This document shows positions 1 to 5,061 of a stretch of 5,061 bases of DNA, piece by piece. Position 1 is the stretch's first letter. Each line of letters starts with the position of its first letter. Both the position numbers and the translations under genes were made by a program. Source of the DNA: Myxococcales bacterium (GTDB lineage Bacteria > Myxococcota_C > UBA6777); NCBI GenBank assembly GCA_027005175.1, contig JALTMC010000385.1:1-5061 (forward strand), read 5' to 3'. The notes under the pieces were generated by a model. The model saw only the letters and a list, made by a program, of their open reading frames with translations. It was not told the DNA's origin and did not search any database.

Positions 1-170
1 TGACGTGTTCGTAGAGGTTTCGCTTTCTTATGACCAACATTCCAACGTTTTGCTTTACTTCCTTGCTCCATCCCACTACAAATCAAGTCTGCTGTGTTGC
101 TCTAGACATTTGCCTCTATTCGCGGTACCCTGTAGCCTTTGCAAGAGATATCTTATACAGATGAGATGAA
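1..170. other. Left-edge stretch without a supported gene
   Basis: No gene is supported here. On the + strand one frame is open from base 2 to a TGA at 167-169, so the 3' end of an upstream gene cannot be excluded, but its translation is rich in Cys, Leu and Ser with no recognisable motif, and the neighbouring frame is also open from about base 15. On the - strand a frame starting with an ATG at 71 runs off the left edge with only 23 codons. A TATACA at 154-159 could be a -10 element for the next gene, but no -35 lies at proper spacing. Confidence 0.3.
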
Positions 171-177
171 AAAGGAG
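171..177 (+). promoter_or_regulatory. Ribosome binding site that favours the ATG at 185
   Basis: AAAGGAG is a strong Shine-Dalgarno sequence. It lies 7 bases before the ATG at 185 but only 4 before the in-frame TTG at 182, so ATG 185 is the better start. Confidence 0.75.
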
Positions 178-184
178 CTGGTTG

Positions 185-730
185 ATGTTACTGGAGGTAG
201 AGGGTACGATCCCACAACCCGCAGATATTGTATTTCCCTTAGTACGAGATGAGATGGCAAAGATCGTCCCTCATATGCCGGACATAGAGCGAATTGACGT
301 CCTCAGCACTGAGAAGCGAGACGACGGACGCCTCTCCACCGTCAATCAATGGTTCTCTCGACCCTCAAATATCCCAAGTTTGATTCAAAAATTCGTCAAA
401 CCCGAATTTTTTTCCTGGAAAGATTACGCGCTTTGGAACAATGAGACCTACTCTGTTGACTTTGAGTTGGAGTCTCCGATTGCCAATGATTTGTACGACG
501 CCAAAGGAACCAATCACTTTGGGCCACACCCGAGCCTGGAAGGTCAAACCTTGATTCGTATTCAATGCAATCTTACCATTTATCCCGAACGTATGCCCGG
601 TGTGCCTCGATTTCTAGCCAAAAAAGTACAACCCACCATAGAAACGATGATTCGACGTACATTGGAGCCTAATCTGTCAAGCCTGATTCAGGGTCTGACA
701 GGCTATTTTGCTGATACAAACAACCGGTAG
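185..730 (+). CDS. SRPBCC-fold (START/PRELI-like) putative lipid- or ligand-binding protein
   Basis: This 181-residue soluble protein has no signal peptide or membrane segment. The pattern fits the SRPBCC / START / Bet v1 helix-grip fold, whose members enclose a hydrophobic ligand such as a lipid: an N-terminal beta strand (LLEVEGTI), a helix with VFPLVRDEM, an IERIDVLSTEKRDDGRLST stretch leading into NQWF, alternating strands through the middle, and a long C-terminal amphipathic helix from about residue 145. The DGRLST...W segment followed by a hydrophobic Pro-rich stretch (IPSLIQKF) resembles eukaryotic PRELI/Ups phosphatidate-transfer proteins; that is a by-eye impression only. Length fits a single-domain family member. 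The stop codon lies 14 bases before the next gene, which suggests an operon with the membrane protein. Ligand and partner are unknown. The fold assignment is fairly likely, the PRELI link weak. Confidence 0.72.
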   Translation: MLLEVEGTIPQPADIVFPLVRDEMAKIVPHMPDIERIDVLSTEKRDDGRLSTVNQWFSRPSNIPSLIQKFVKPEFFSWKDYALWNNETYSVDFELESPIANDLYDAKGTNHFGPHPSLEGQTLIRIQCNLTIYPERMPGVPRFLAKKVQPTIETMIRRTLEPNLSSLIQGLTGYFADTNNR

Positions 731-744
731 AAAGGCAAAAAAAT

Positions 745-1128
745 ATGGGCTTAGGAATGGGAGTTCTTTGGACCGCCATTGGTCTATTTTTTCTGATTTC
801 AGAATGGACAGGGCACGAGTCATTTACGGTACCCAAAACAGGGATAAACTGGGGTTGGATCCTTATCGTCTTGGGGATTTGGCGGACGTGGTGGTGGTGG
901 ATTAGCGTCGAAAAGCCTCGCCGCCGCCGCCTCTCTTTTCAAGCAGACCGTCGTCAAATGGACCTTGAAATGGATCAGGAGATCGCAGCGCTGGAGACCG
1001 AAACGGAAGCCGCGCTGGAGGCCGAGACGGAAGCCGCGCTGGAGGCCGAGACGGAAGCCGCGCTGGAGGCCGAGACGGAAGCCGCGCTGGAGGCCGAGAC
1101 GGAGGCCCTAGAGCAAGAAAAAAACTGA
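745..1128 (+). CDS. Small two-helix membrane protein with acidic octad-repeat tail
   Basis: I recognise no family for this 127-residue protein. Residues about 3-21 (start MGLGMGVLWTAIGLFFLI) and 34-54 form two hydrophobic helices around a short loop. The second ends in four tryptophans (W49-W52), followed by a basic stretch with R59-R62. By the positive-inside rule both termini should be cytoplasmic. Residues 79-124 are a helical, strongly acidic tail built from the octad EAETEAAL, encoded by a 24-bp tandem repeat; it should form a long helix or coiled coil. The start follows the previous stop by 14 bases with a weak AAAGG (731-735) as ribosome site, so translation may be coupled to the upstream gene. 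The hairpin suggests a small membrane anchor with a cytoplasmic spacer or docking tail. The gene also holds (TGG)4 and (CGC)4 tracts. Minus-strand frames across the tail are open only because the repeat length is a multiple of three. Confidence 0.72.
   Translation: MGLGMGVLWTAIGLFFLISEWTGHESFTVPKTGINWGWILIVLGIWRTWWWWISVEKPRRRRLSFQADRRQMDLEMDQEIAALETETEAALEAETEAALEAETEAALEAETEAALEAETEALEQEKN
997..1113 (+). repeat. 24-bp in-frame tandem repeat (about 4.9 copies)
   Basis: Copies lie at 997-1020 (two mismatches), 1021-1044, 1045-1068, 1069-1092 (identical) and 1093-1113 (partial, diverged at its end). Perfect 24-base periodicity runs from 1003 to 1103. The unit has 18 G/C of 24, well above the flanking DNA. 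It encodes the octad A-E-T-E-A-A-L-E. Near identity at the nucleotide level, including third codon positions, points to recent slippage or unequal recombination. Gain or loss of a copy keeps the frame. Confidence 0.95.
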
Positions 1129-1190
1129 GTACAAGAACCTGATACGATCGAGAGTATAGGAAGACAAGTTCCATTACCCACAACAACCGT

Positions 1191-1197
1191 GAGGAAG
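1191..1197 (+). promoter_or_regulatory. Ribosome binding site that favours a TTG start at 1206
   Basis: GAGGAAG lies 8 bases before the TTG at 1206. The in-frame GTG at 1197 overlaps the last base of this motif, and no other Shine-Dalgarno sequence sits at proper distance before that GTG. The motif therefore argues for TTG 1206. Confidence 0.6.
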
Positions 1198-1205
1198 TGA
1201 CGACC

Positions 1206-2471
1206 TTGAACAGTTATACAATCCGAAAGCAAGACGGAAAACTCGAAGGCCCCTACTCCATTCGAGTGATTAAAGCATTTGTGATTGCAGGCAAGCTCAC
1301 AGCGGATGATATCTTGATTTCCTCAGAGGGAGAGTTCCCACTTTCCACACATGCTGAGCTCCAATCTCTTTGGGAGAACAAAGACAGGTCTAGCAGTCAG
1401 GAGATCGATGCATTCTCGGTGGAGGAGATGCCGCTCCCTATCGAAGGACGCATTGTCTTTCATCGTGGCAAAGTGCTTCCCCCTGGACCAGGGCAGATCT
1501 ACTCGGGTAACTTCAGTCAGTTTTCTCTGCCCTACTTGTTGTATCGATTGCATCTCCATCAAGAGAGTGGACGACTCTATCTGCGCCACAATGACAACAC
1601 CGTTGATATCTTCTTTGAATTTGGACTCCCAACCTACGCCACTTCCAGCAACATGAAAACTCGGCTGGGAGAGATACTTATCCAGCAATCCATGCTTTCT
1701 CGCGATCAAGTAGGACCCGCGATCGCAGCCAGTGAGGAAGAAGAGCGGCCACTGGGTCAGATCCTATTGCGAGAGGGACTTCTGTCAAATGAGCAGATCC
1801 AGGCGGCACTCACATACCAGTTCAAACAGAGAATATTTAGCCCACTAGGCTGGGGAAACAATGCGACCTACCGATTTTATCCCAATCAGATCACAGGTGC
1901 TCAATTTCCTATCGTATATGATTTTTTCAAGCTCCTTCAAGAAGGTGTATTTAACTGGCTTCCCGAGGCTCGACTCAACGAGCGCCTCATGCCATTGATC
2001 CACCACCGCGTTGCCCGAATGATACACCCCAAAGTCTCTATCGACGACTTTGATCTGAGCACAGAAGAAAGACGCCTCTACCTCTCCATCCTCAACCAGG
2101 ATCCTCTCGATGATGTGATTGGAGATATCGTTGAACAAGGGTTGCTCACAGAAGAAGAAGCCTACCGCGTTGTCTTTCTCTTATGGCAAGTCGATCTTCT
2201 CAGTGTGAACGAAGAACTGCTCGGCACACGGGTCCAACATCGCTTGAATGAACTTGACGGATACATTACTGAACTCAACAACCAAGGCCGCCTCCAACGC
2301 CTTGGCCTGAAAGGTGGCGCAAGCCCAGGCGAGATCCGTAGCGCCTATCTCGAACTCGCCCGCGAATACCACCCCGATGTCCTACCCCCAGGCACACACT
2401 CCGAAGTCTCTCGAAAGATGTCCGAAGTGTTCGCACTCATCGCAGATGCCTACAACGTCCTCGCAGGTTGA
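1206..2471 (+). CDS. GYF_2 / DUF4388 (PATAN-like) / C-terminal J-domain protein
   Basis: This 421-residue protein (424 if the GTG at 1197 is used) has no signal peptide or membrane segment. Residues ~4-55 match the GYF_2 pattern: YTIRKQDGKLEGPY, then an AGKLTADD segment and an EGEFPLS segment. Residues ~97-230 match DUF4388/PATAN: YSGNFSQFSLPYLLYRL, a G-R-L-Y-L strand, a D-I-F-F-E-F-G-L-P strand, and later an F-S-P-L-G-W segment. Inside it, two LGEIL/LGQIL helical pairs (~154-205) resemble the MshEN / GspE N-terminal repeat. Residues ~361-421 form a J domain with LARE before the HPD motif (389-391) and helix III ending AYNVLAG, so it could stimulate an Hsp70 (DnaK) ATPase. The last J-domain helix, usually with a DPxxRxxYD segment, is absent. 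Such adaptor-plus-J fusions are typical of myxobacteria-like genomes; I infer a regulatory or targeting co-chaperone. The stop codon is the left border of the tandem array. Confidence 0.85.
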   Translation: MNSYTIRKQDGKLEGPYSIRVIKAFVIAGKLTADDILISSEGEFPLSTHAELQSLWENKDRSSSQEIDAFSVEEMPLPIEGRIVFHRGKVLPPGPGQIYSGNFSQFSLPYLLYRLHLHQESGRLYLRHNDNTVDIFFEFGLPTYATSSNMKTRLGEILIQQSMLSRDQVGPAIAASEEEERPLGQILLREGLLSNEQIQAALTYQFKQRIFSPLGWGNNATYRFYPNQITGAQFPIVYDFFKLLQEGVFNWLPEARLNERLMPLIHHRVARMIHPKVSIDDFDLSTEERRLYLSILNQDPLDDVIGDIVEQGLLTEEEAYRVVFLLWQVDLLSVNEELLGTRVQHRLNELDGYITELNNQGRLQRLGLKGGASPGEIRSAYLELAREYHPDVLPPGTHSEVSRKMSEVFALIADAYNVLAG

Positions 2472-2491
2472 CATCCTCACAGGCTACGATC

Positions 2492-2527
2492 TCACAGTAC
2501 GCACCGTCACAAACGAAAGTACTGTGA
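2492..2527. repeat. Inverted repeat in array unit 1, possible hairpin
   Basis: TCACAGTAC (2492-2500) and GTACTGTGA (2519-2527) are perfect 9-bp inverted arms around an 18-base loop, starting 20 bases after the stop codon of the J-domain gene. Units 2, 4 and 5 use a shorter inner hairpin instead: CACAG / CTGTG around a 9-base loop, at 2561-2579, 2640-2658 and 2693-2711. No T-run follows, so this is not a standard intrinsic terminator, although it could stall or end transcription in either direction. Confidence 0.6.
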
Positions 2528-2538
2528 ACATCCTCACA
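2523..2538. promoter_or_regulatory. TGTGA-N6-TCACA palindrome at a repeat junction (CRP/FNR-family-like)
   Basis: TGTGA, six bases ACATCC, then TCACA match the core of the classical Crp binding palindrome. It is formed by the end of array unit 1 and the start of unit 2. The next junction (unit 2/3) differs by one base in the left arm, and later junctions are more degraded. It lies between the 3' ends of convergent genes, where an activator site is not expected, so it may be a by-product of the repeat sequence. Confidence 0.2.
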
Positions 2539-2757
2539 AGTTAAGCTCTCACAGCACCTTCACAGACGAAAGAACTGTGGACATCCTCACAAGATAAAAC
2601 GATGGACACCCTTGCAAGTTGAGATTTCTACAGCACCTTCACAGATGAAAGAACTGTGGACCCCCTTACAAGTTGAGATATCACAGCACCGTCACAGATG
2701 AAAGAACTGTGGGCATCCTCGTAAGATAAAATGATGGACGCCCTCGTAAGCCGTGAA

Positions 2758-4836
2758 TTACTCTTCGAGGCTGTCCGCTACGATTTCCGCGATATCTTTG
2801 GTTTTGACACCTTCGATACCGAGTTCTCCAAGACCATCTGTAAGCATGGTCATACAGAAGGGGCAGTTTGAAGCGATTGTGGTGGCACCTGTTTCGACAG
2901 CTTCTTTGACACGCTCTTGATTGATCCGATCACCGATGTGCTCTTCCAGCCACATCCGACCACCTCCAGCACCACAACAAAAGCTCTGACGTTCATGACG
3001 AGGCATCTCAACAACCTCAACACCCGGAACACTGCGCAACATTCGGCGTGGCTCTTCATATATCTTGTTGTAGCGTCCCAAGTAACAAGAGTCGTGGTAT
3101 GTTACGAGTTCATTAAACTCTTTGTTGGGCTGAATTCGCTCATCGTAGAGGAGCTGTTGGATCAGTTCACTGTGGTGAAACACTTCGTACTCCACACCAA
3201 ACTGAGTGTACTCATTTTTGAACACATTGAAGCAGTGAGGGCATTGAGTAAAGATCTTGCGGACTTTGTATTTGCCAAAGGTATCGATGGTTTGCTGGGC
3301 CAGTTGTTGGAATAAGTACTCGTTGCCCAGCCGCCGTGCTGTGTCACCATTGCAACTCTCTTCGGTTGCCAGGATAGCGTAGTTAAGACCTGCAGCATTC
3401 ACAACCTTAGCCAAGGCTGTTGCCACTTTCTTTTGACGATCATCGTAGGCTGAAGCACAACCCACATACCAAAGGTAATCAAAATCAGGATTTTCCTGCA
3501 CAGTAGGAATAGCAAGACCTTCTGCCCAGGAGCCACGCTCCGCCTGACTCAGATTCCATGGATTGGACTGCTCTTCCAGGCCACGAAAGACATTGATGGC
3601 CTCCTGAGGAAAGTCCCCTGAATCACTTTTAACCATCGCTTGATAGCGACGCATATCAACAATACGAGGCACTTGCTCAATAAAAATAGGACAGGCTTCT
3701 TCACACCACCCGCATGTTGTACATGACCAGATGGTATCTGCCGAGATCACACTGGGCACTAGCTCTGGTAGAGTCTCTGACTGACCCGACAAGATCGTAT
3801 CAGCAGACTTTAACAGATGGTCTTTGATCGTCAGATTGAGACCTTTGTGGGTCAGCGGCTTCTCTGTCAGATACGTTGGACAATGTGTTAAACAACGACC
3901 ACACTCTGTACAAGAGTAGGTGTCGAGGATCATCTTCCAGGTCATATGTTCGACCTTTTCAATGCCCCAAAACTGTTTGTCGAGATCAGCTTCCATATCG
4001 ATATCGATCCAAGACAACTGACCAATCGAGCGAACTCTTTGAAAGAAAACGGTTGCCAAACCAGTGATCACATGGAAATGCTTTCCAATGGGCAACAGGT
4101 TGAGGAAGAATAGGATGATAAAGCAATGGATCCAATAGCTGGCCATCCCCAGCCACCACACGGTTTGGGCTGATAGTCCAAGAGCCCCATACAGCATTGC
4201 AACAGGGCCACCCACAGGATGCAACATAACATCGATATGACCCGCTTGATAAAGGAGAGCTGCTTCAAAAAAGATCTCTGTGATCATCAAGCCCTGGATC
4301 AAGAAAAGGATAAACACACCTTCAGCAGAGGCACTCATCCGTTTGGGTTTCTTGACCAAACGCAAATAGAGAAAGTATGTCGTTCCCAACAGAGCAGAGA
4401 GCACCACAAGCTCTTTGAGAAAAAGATAACCAGCTCCAACAGGGCCAGCAGGGTCCAGGCCAGGGAGAGCAAAGTCAAACCCAAAATACCCCATCAAAAA
4501 GAGCGTTAGAGTGCGCAAGGTCAGCACCATAAAAGCCCCAAAGATCATCACATGAGCCAAACCGGGCTTAAACTCTTCCGGATTGACCATCCTTTTTTGA
4601 CCAAAGCCAAACAACAACAAACGTTTGAATCGTTCTTCGATATGGTCAAAGCGAAAAGGCTCATGGCGCAACTTAAAAAGCACCAACACACGCTTGCGCA
4701 TGATGAAAGCAAAAGTAAGCAATCCCACCGCTATCATGATCGACATCGCAATTTTTACGTTGTTTGTTGATTCAAAAAGATACGAGATGGTTTGTGTTTT
4801 GGTTGCCAACCACATGAAACTTATCTTCAGGGTCAT
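2758..4836 (-). CDS. Membrane-anchored iron-sulfur oxidoreductase, EtfD/EMO-like (ETF:menaquinone oxidoreductase type)
   Basis: This 692-residue protein probably takes electrons from reduced electron-transfer flavoprotein (EtfAB), for example from acyl-CoA dehydrogenation, and delivers them to membrane quinone. Residues ~29-250 are a NarI-like membrane domain with about five or six helices; H95, H237, H253 and H255 are candidate haem b ligands. Two [4Fe-4S] ferredoxin motifs follow (C309/C312/C315/C319 and C372/C375/C378/C382), then two CCG (DUF224/HdrB-type) domains. The first has C460, C495, C532 and C535, with Ser494 where CCG domains usually have the first Cys of the pair; the second has C584, C620-C621, C658 and C661, with HdrB-like spacing. 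Relatives include M. tuberculosis EtfD and the EMO proteins of syntrophs. The start at 4836 has a strong ribosome site; a TTG at 4893 or ATG at 4881 would add 19 or 15 residues but would lie upstream of the predicted transcription start. No etfA or etfB is in the window. HdrD- or GlpC-type roles are alternatives. Confidence 0.88.
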   Translation of the reverse strand: MTLKISFMWLATKTQTISYLFESTNNVKIAMSIMIAVGLLTFAFIMRKRVLVLFKLRHEPFRFDHIEERFKRLLLFGFGQKRMVNPEEFKPGLAHVMIFGAFMVLTLRTLTLFLMGYFGFDFALPGLDPAGPVGAGYLFLKELVVLSALLGTTYFLYLRLVKKPKRMSASAEGVFILFLIQGLMITEIFFEAALLYQAGHIDVMLHPVGGPVAMLYGALGLSAQTVWWLGMASYWIHCFIILFFLNLLPIGKHFHVITGLATVFFQRVRSIGQLSWIDIDMEADLDKQFWGIEKVEHMTWKMILDTYSCTECGRCLTHCPTYLTEKPLTHKGLNLTIKDHLLKSADTILSGQSETLPELVPSVISADTIWSCTTCGWCEEACPIFIEQVPRIVDMRRYQAMVKSDSGDFPQEAINVFRGLEEQSNPWNLSQAERGSWAEGLAIPTVQENPDFDYLWYVGCASAYDDRQKKVATALAKVVNAAGLNYAILATEESCNGDTARRLGNEYLFQQLAQQTIDTFGKYKVRKIFTQCPHCFNVFKNEYTQFGVEYEVFHHSELIQQLLYDERIQPNKEFNELVTYHDSCYLGRYNKIYEEPRRMLRSVPGVEVVEMPRHERQSFCCGAGGGRMWLEEHIGDRINQERVKEAVETGATTIASNCPFCMTMLTDGLGELGIEGVKTKDIAEIVADSLEE

Positions 4837-4841
4837 GAAAG

Positions 4842-4849
4842 CTCCTTTT
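4842..4849 (-). promoter_or_regulatory. Ribosome binding site of the iron-sulfur gene
   Basis: On the - strand this reads AAAAGGAG, 5 bases before the ATG at 4836. It fixes that ATG rather than the upstream TTG (4893) or ATG (4881), which lack such a site. Confidence 0.8.
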
Positions 4850-4879
4850 GCATCATCACAAAAAACCGAGAATGCCGGC

Positions 4880-4909
4880 ATACTAGACAACAATCACCCT
4901 CAACGTCAA
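4880..4909 (-). promoter_or_regulatory. Candidate sigma-70-type promoter of the iron-sulfur gene
   Basis: On the - strand TTGACG (4904-4909) is 5 of 6 to the -35 consensus. TAGTAT (4880-4885), 4 of 6 to the -10 consensus, follows after an 18-base spacer. Transcription would start near 4873, giving a leader of about 37 bases before the ATG at 4836. This is a by-eye match only. Confidence 0.4.
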
Positions 4910-4923
4910 GAGAAACCAGAACC

Positions 4924-5061
4924 ATGAGGTTGACCAGAGCTTTACACATCTCTATGTATGCCTTAATATTGTTCATCGCCAATGCAAGGATGAGTCGTTC
5001 TCACGCGATCCAGAAAGGATGGTATAGAAAATCCAAAACAACGCAATACTGTGCCTTGTCC
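4924..5061 (+). CDS. Possible 5' end of a divergent gene with signal-peptide-like N-terminus (partial, weak)
   Basis: From the ATG at 4924 a frame stays open for 46 codons to the right edge. It begins MRLTRALHISMYALILF, with a charged start, a hydrophobic core and a possible SHA cleavage end near residue 28, like a secreted protein. It would be divergent from the iron-sulfur gene. Against it: the ribosome site is weak (AAGAGA at 4908-4913), an alternative ATG lies at 4954, and two - strand frames are also open from the right edge (to about 4963 and 4973). I recognise no family, so this is only a candidate. Confidence 0.3.
   Translation, partial: MRLTRALHISMYALILFIANARMSRSHAIQKGWYRKSKTTQYCALS

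Larger units (their letters stand above)
2471..2750. repeat. Hierarchical tandem array between convergent genes
   Basis: Seven units, each starting with a form of ACATCCTCACAAG: 2471-2527 (57 bp), 2528-2580 (53), 2581-2605 (25), 2606-2659 (54), 2660-2712 (53), 2713-2737 (25) and the partial unit 2738-2750. The order is long, long, short, twice over, giving two higher-order repeats of 135 and 132 bp; the last partial unit begins a third. The two short units match at 21 of 25 bases and differ only by transitions. Short units look like long units that lost about 28 bases between similar CTCACAAG and TTCACAGA segments. The array fills nearly the whole gap between the J-domain gene and the iron-sulfur gene. 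Units are diverged, and there are no unique spacers, so it is not a CRISPR array. Function is unknown; a role in ending the two facing transcripts is possible, but no T-run follows the hairpins. Confidence 0.9.

Noticed and set aside
154-159. TATACA as -10 box for the SRPBCC gene
   Set aside because: No acceptable -35 hexamer lies 16-18 bases upstream (bases 130-137 read CTGTAGCC).
2-169. 3' end of an upstream gene entering at the left edge
   Set aside because: The frame is open for about 55 codons but its translation shows no motif, is Cys/Ser/Leu-rich, and a second frame is almost equally open.
902-1232. Long - strand open frames across the 24-bp repeat
   Set aside because: They are open only because the repeat length is a multiple of three, giving Pro/Arg/Ser-rich periodic translations; the + strand frame with membrane helices explains the region.
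2492-2527. Rho-independent terminator for the J-domain gene
   Set aside because: The stem is good, but no T-run follows on either strand and the loop is long; kept only as an inverted repeat.
2314-2544. A + strand frame with a CPKC pair running from the J-domain gene into the array
   Set aside because: It is a shadow of the J-domain gene in another frame; no ribosome site and no conserved motif.
2575-2590. DnaA boxes (TGTGGA segments) suggesting an origin
   Set aside because: TGTGGACAT differs from the TGTGGATAA consensus at two bases, there is no AT-rich unwinding element, and the neighbours are not origin genes.
2471-2750. CRISPR array
   Set aside because: Unit interiors repeat along with the cores, so there are no unique spacers; units are diverged and of two sizes; no cas gene is present.
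2917-3315. A + strand 132-codon frame inside the iron-sulfur gene
   Set aside because: It is antisense to the conserved CCG domains, which are clearly coding on the - strand.

Overview
The window looks like chromosome from a moderate-GC member of the former Deltaproteobacteria, most likely Myxococcota or a relative. This rests on the gene types: a GYF_2 / DUF4388 (PATAN-like) / J-domain fusion protein and a large membrane iron-sulfur protein of the ETF:menaquinone oxidoreductase type. No gene here fixes the taxon, so this is an inference from gene content.

Layout. The first ~170 bases hold no gene I can support. Three genes then run on the + strand: a SRPBCC-fold (possibly PRELI-like) lipid- or ligand-binding protein (185-730); 14 bases later a small two-helix membrane protein whose C-terminal tail is built from a near-perfect 24-bp tandem repeat (745-1128); and a 421-residue GYF_2 / DUF4388 / J-domain protein (start 1206 or 1197, end 2471). 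The spacing suggests one transcript for at least the first two. A large gene on the - strand converges on them (stop at 2758, preferred start at 4836). It encodes a membrane-anchored protein with two 4Fe-4S ferredoxin motifs and two CCG (DUF224) cysteine domains, related to EtfD/EMO, the membrane partner that passes electrons from EtfAB to menaquinone. A candidate promoter and a strong ribosome binding site lie in front of it. The right edge has an open frame on the + strand with a signal-peptide-like start, too short to be sure of.

The most unusual structure is the gap between the two convergent genes (2472-2757). Nearly all of it is an imperfect tandem array with a hierarchical order: long unit, long unit, short unit, repeated twice (about 135 and 132 bp), then the beginning of a third round. 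The long units carry CACAG / CTGTG arms that can form small hairpins, and one unit junction makes a TGTGA-N6-TCACA palindrome. The array begins at the stop codon of the J-domain gene, and that J domain ends just where its last helix would normally start.

How the genes work together: the three + strand genes suggest a membrane- or envelope-associated module (lipid-like ligand binding, a small membrane scaffold, a co-chaperone/adaptor), but this is only proximity. The - strand gene is a separate respiratory/beta-oxidation electron-transfer unit, and no etfA or etfB lies in the window. I found no CRISPR array, insertion sequence, tRNA or rRNA.
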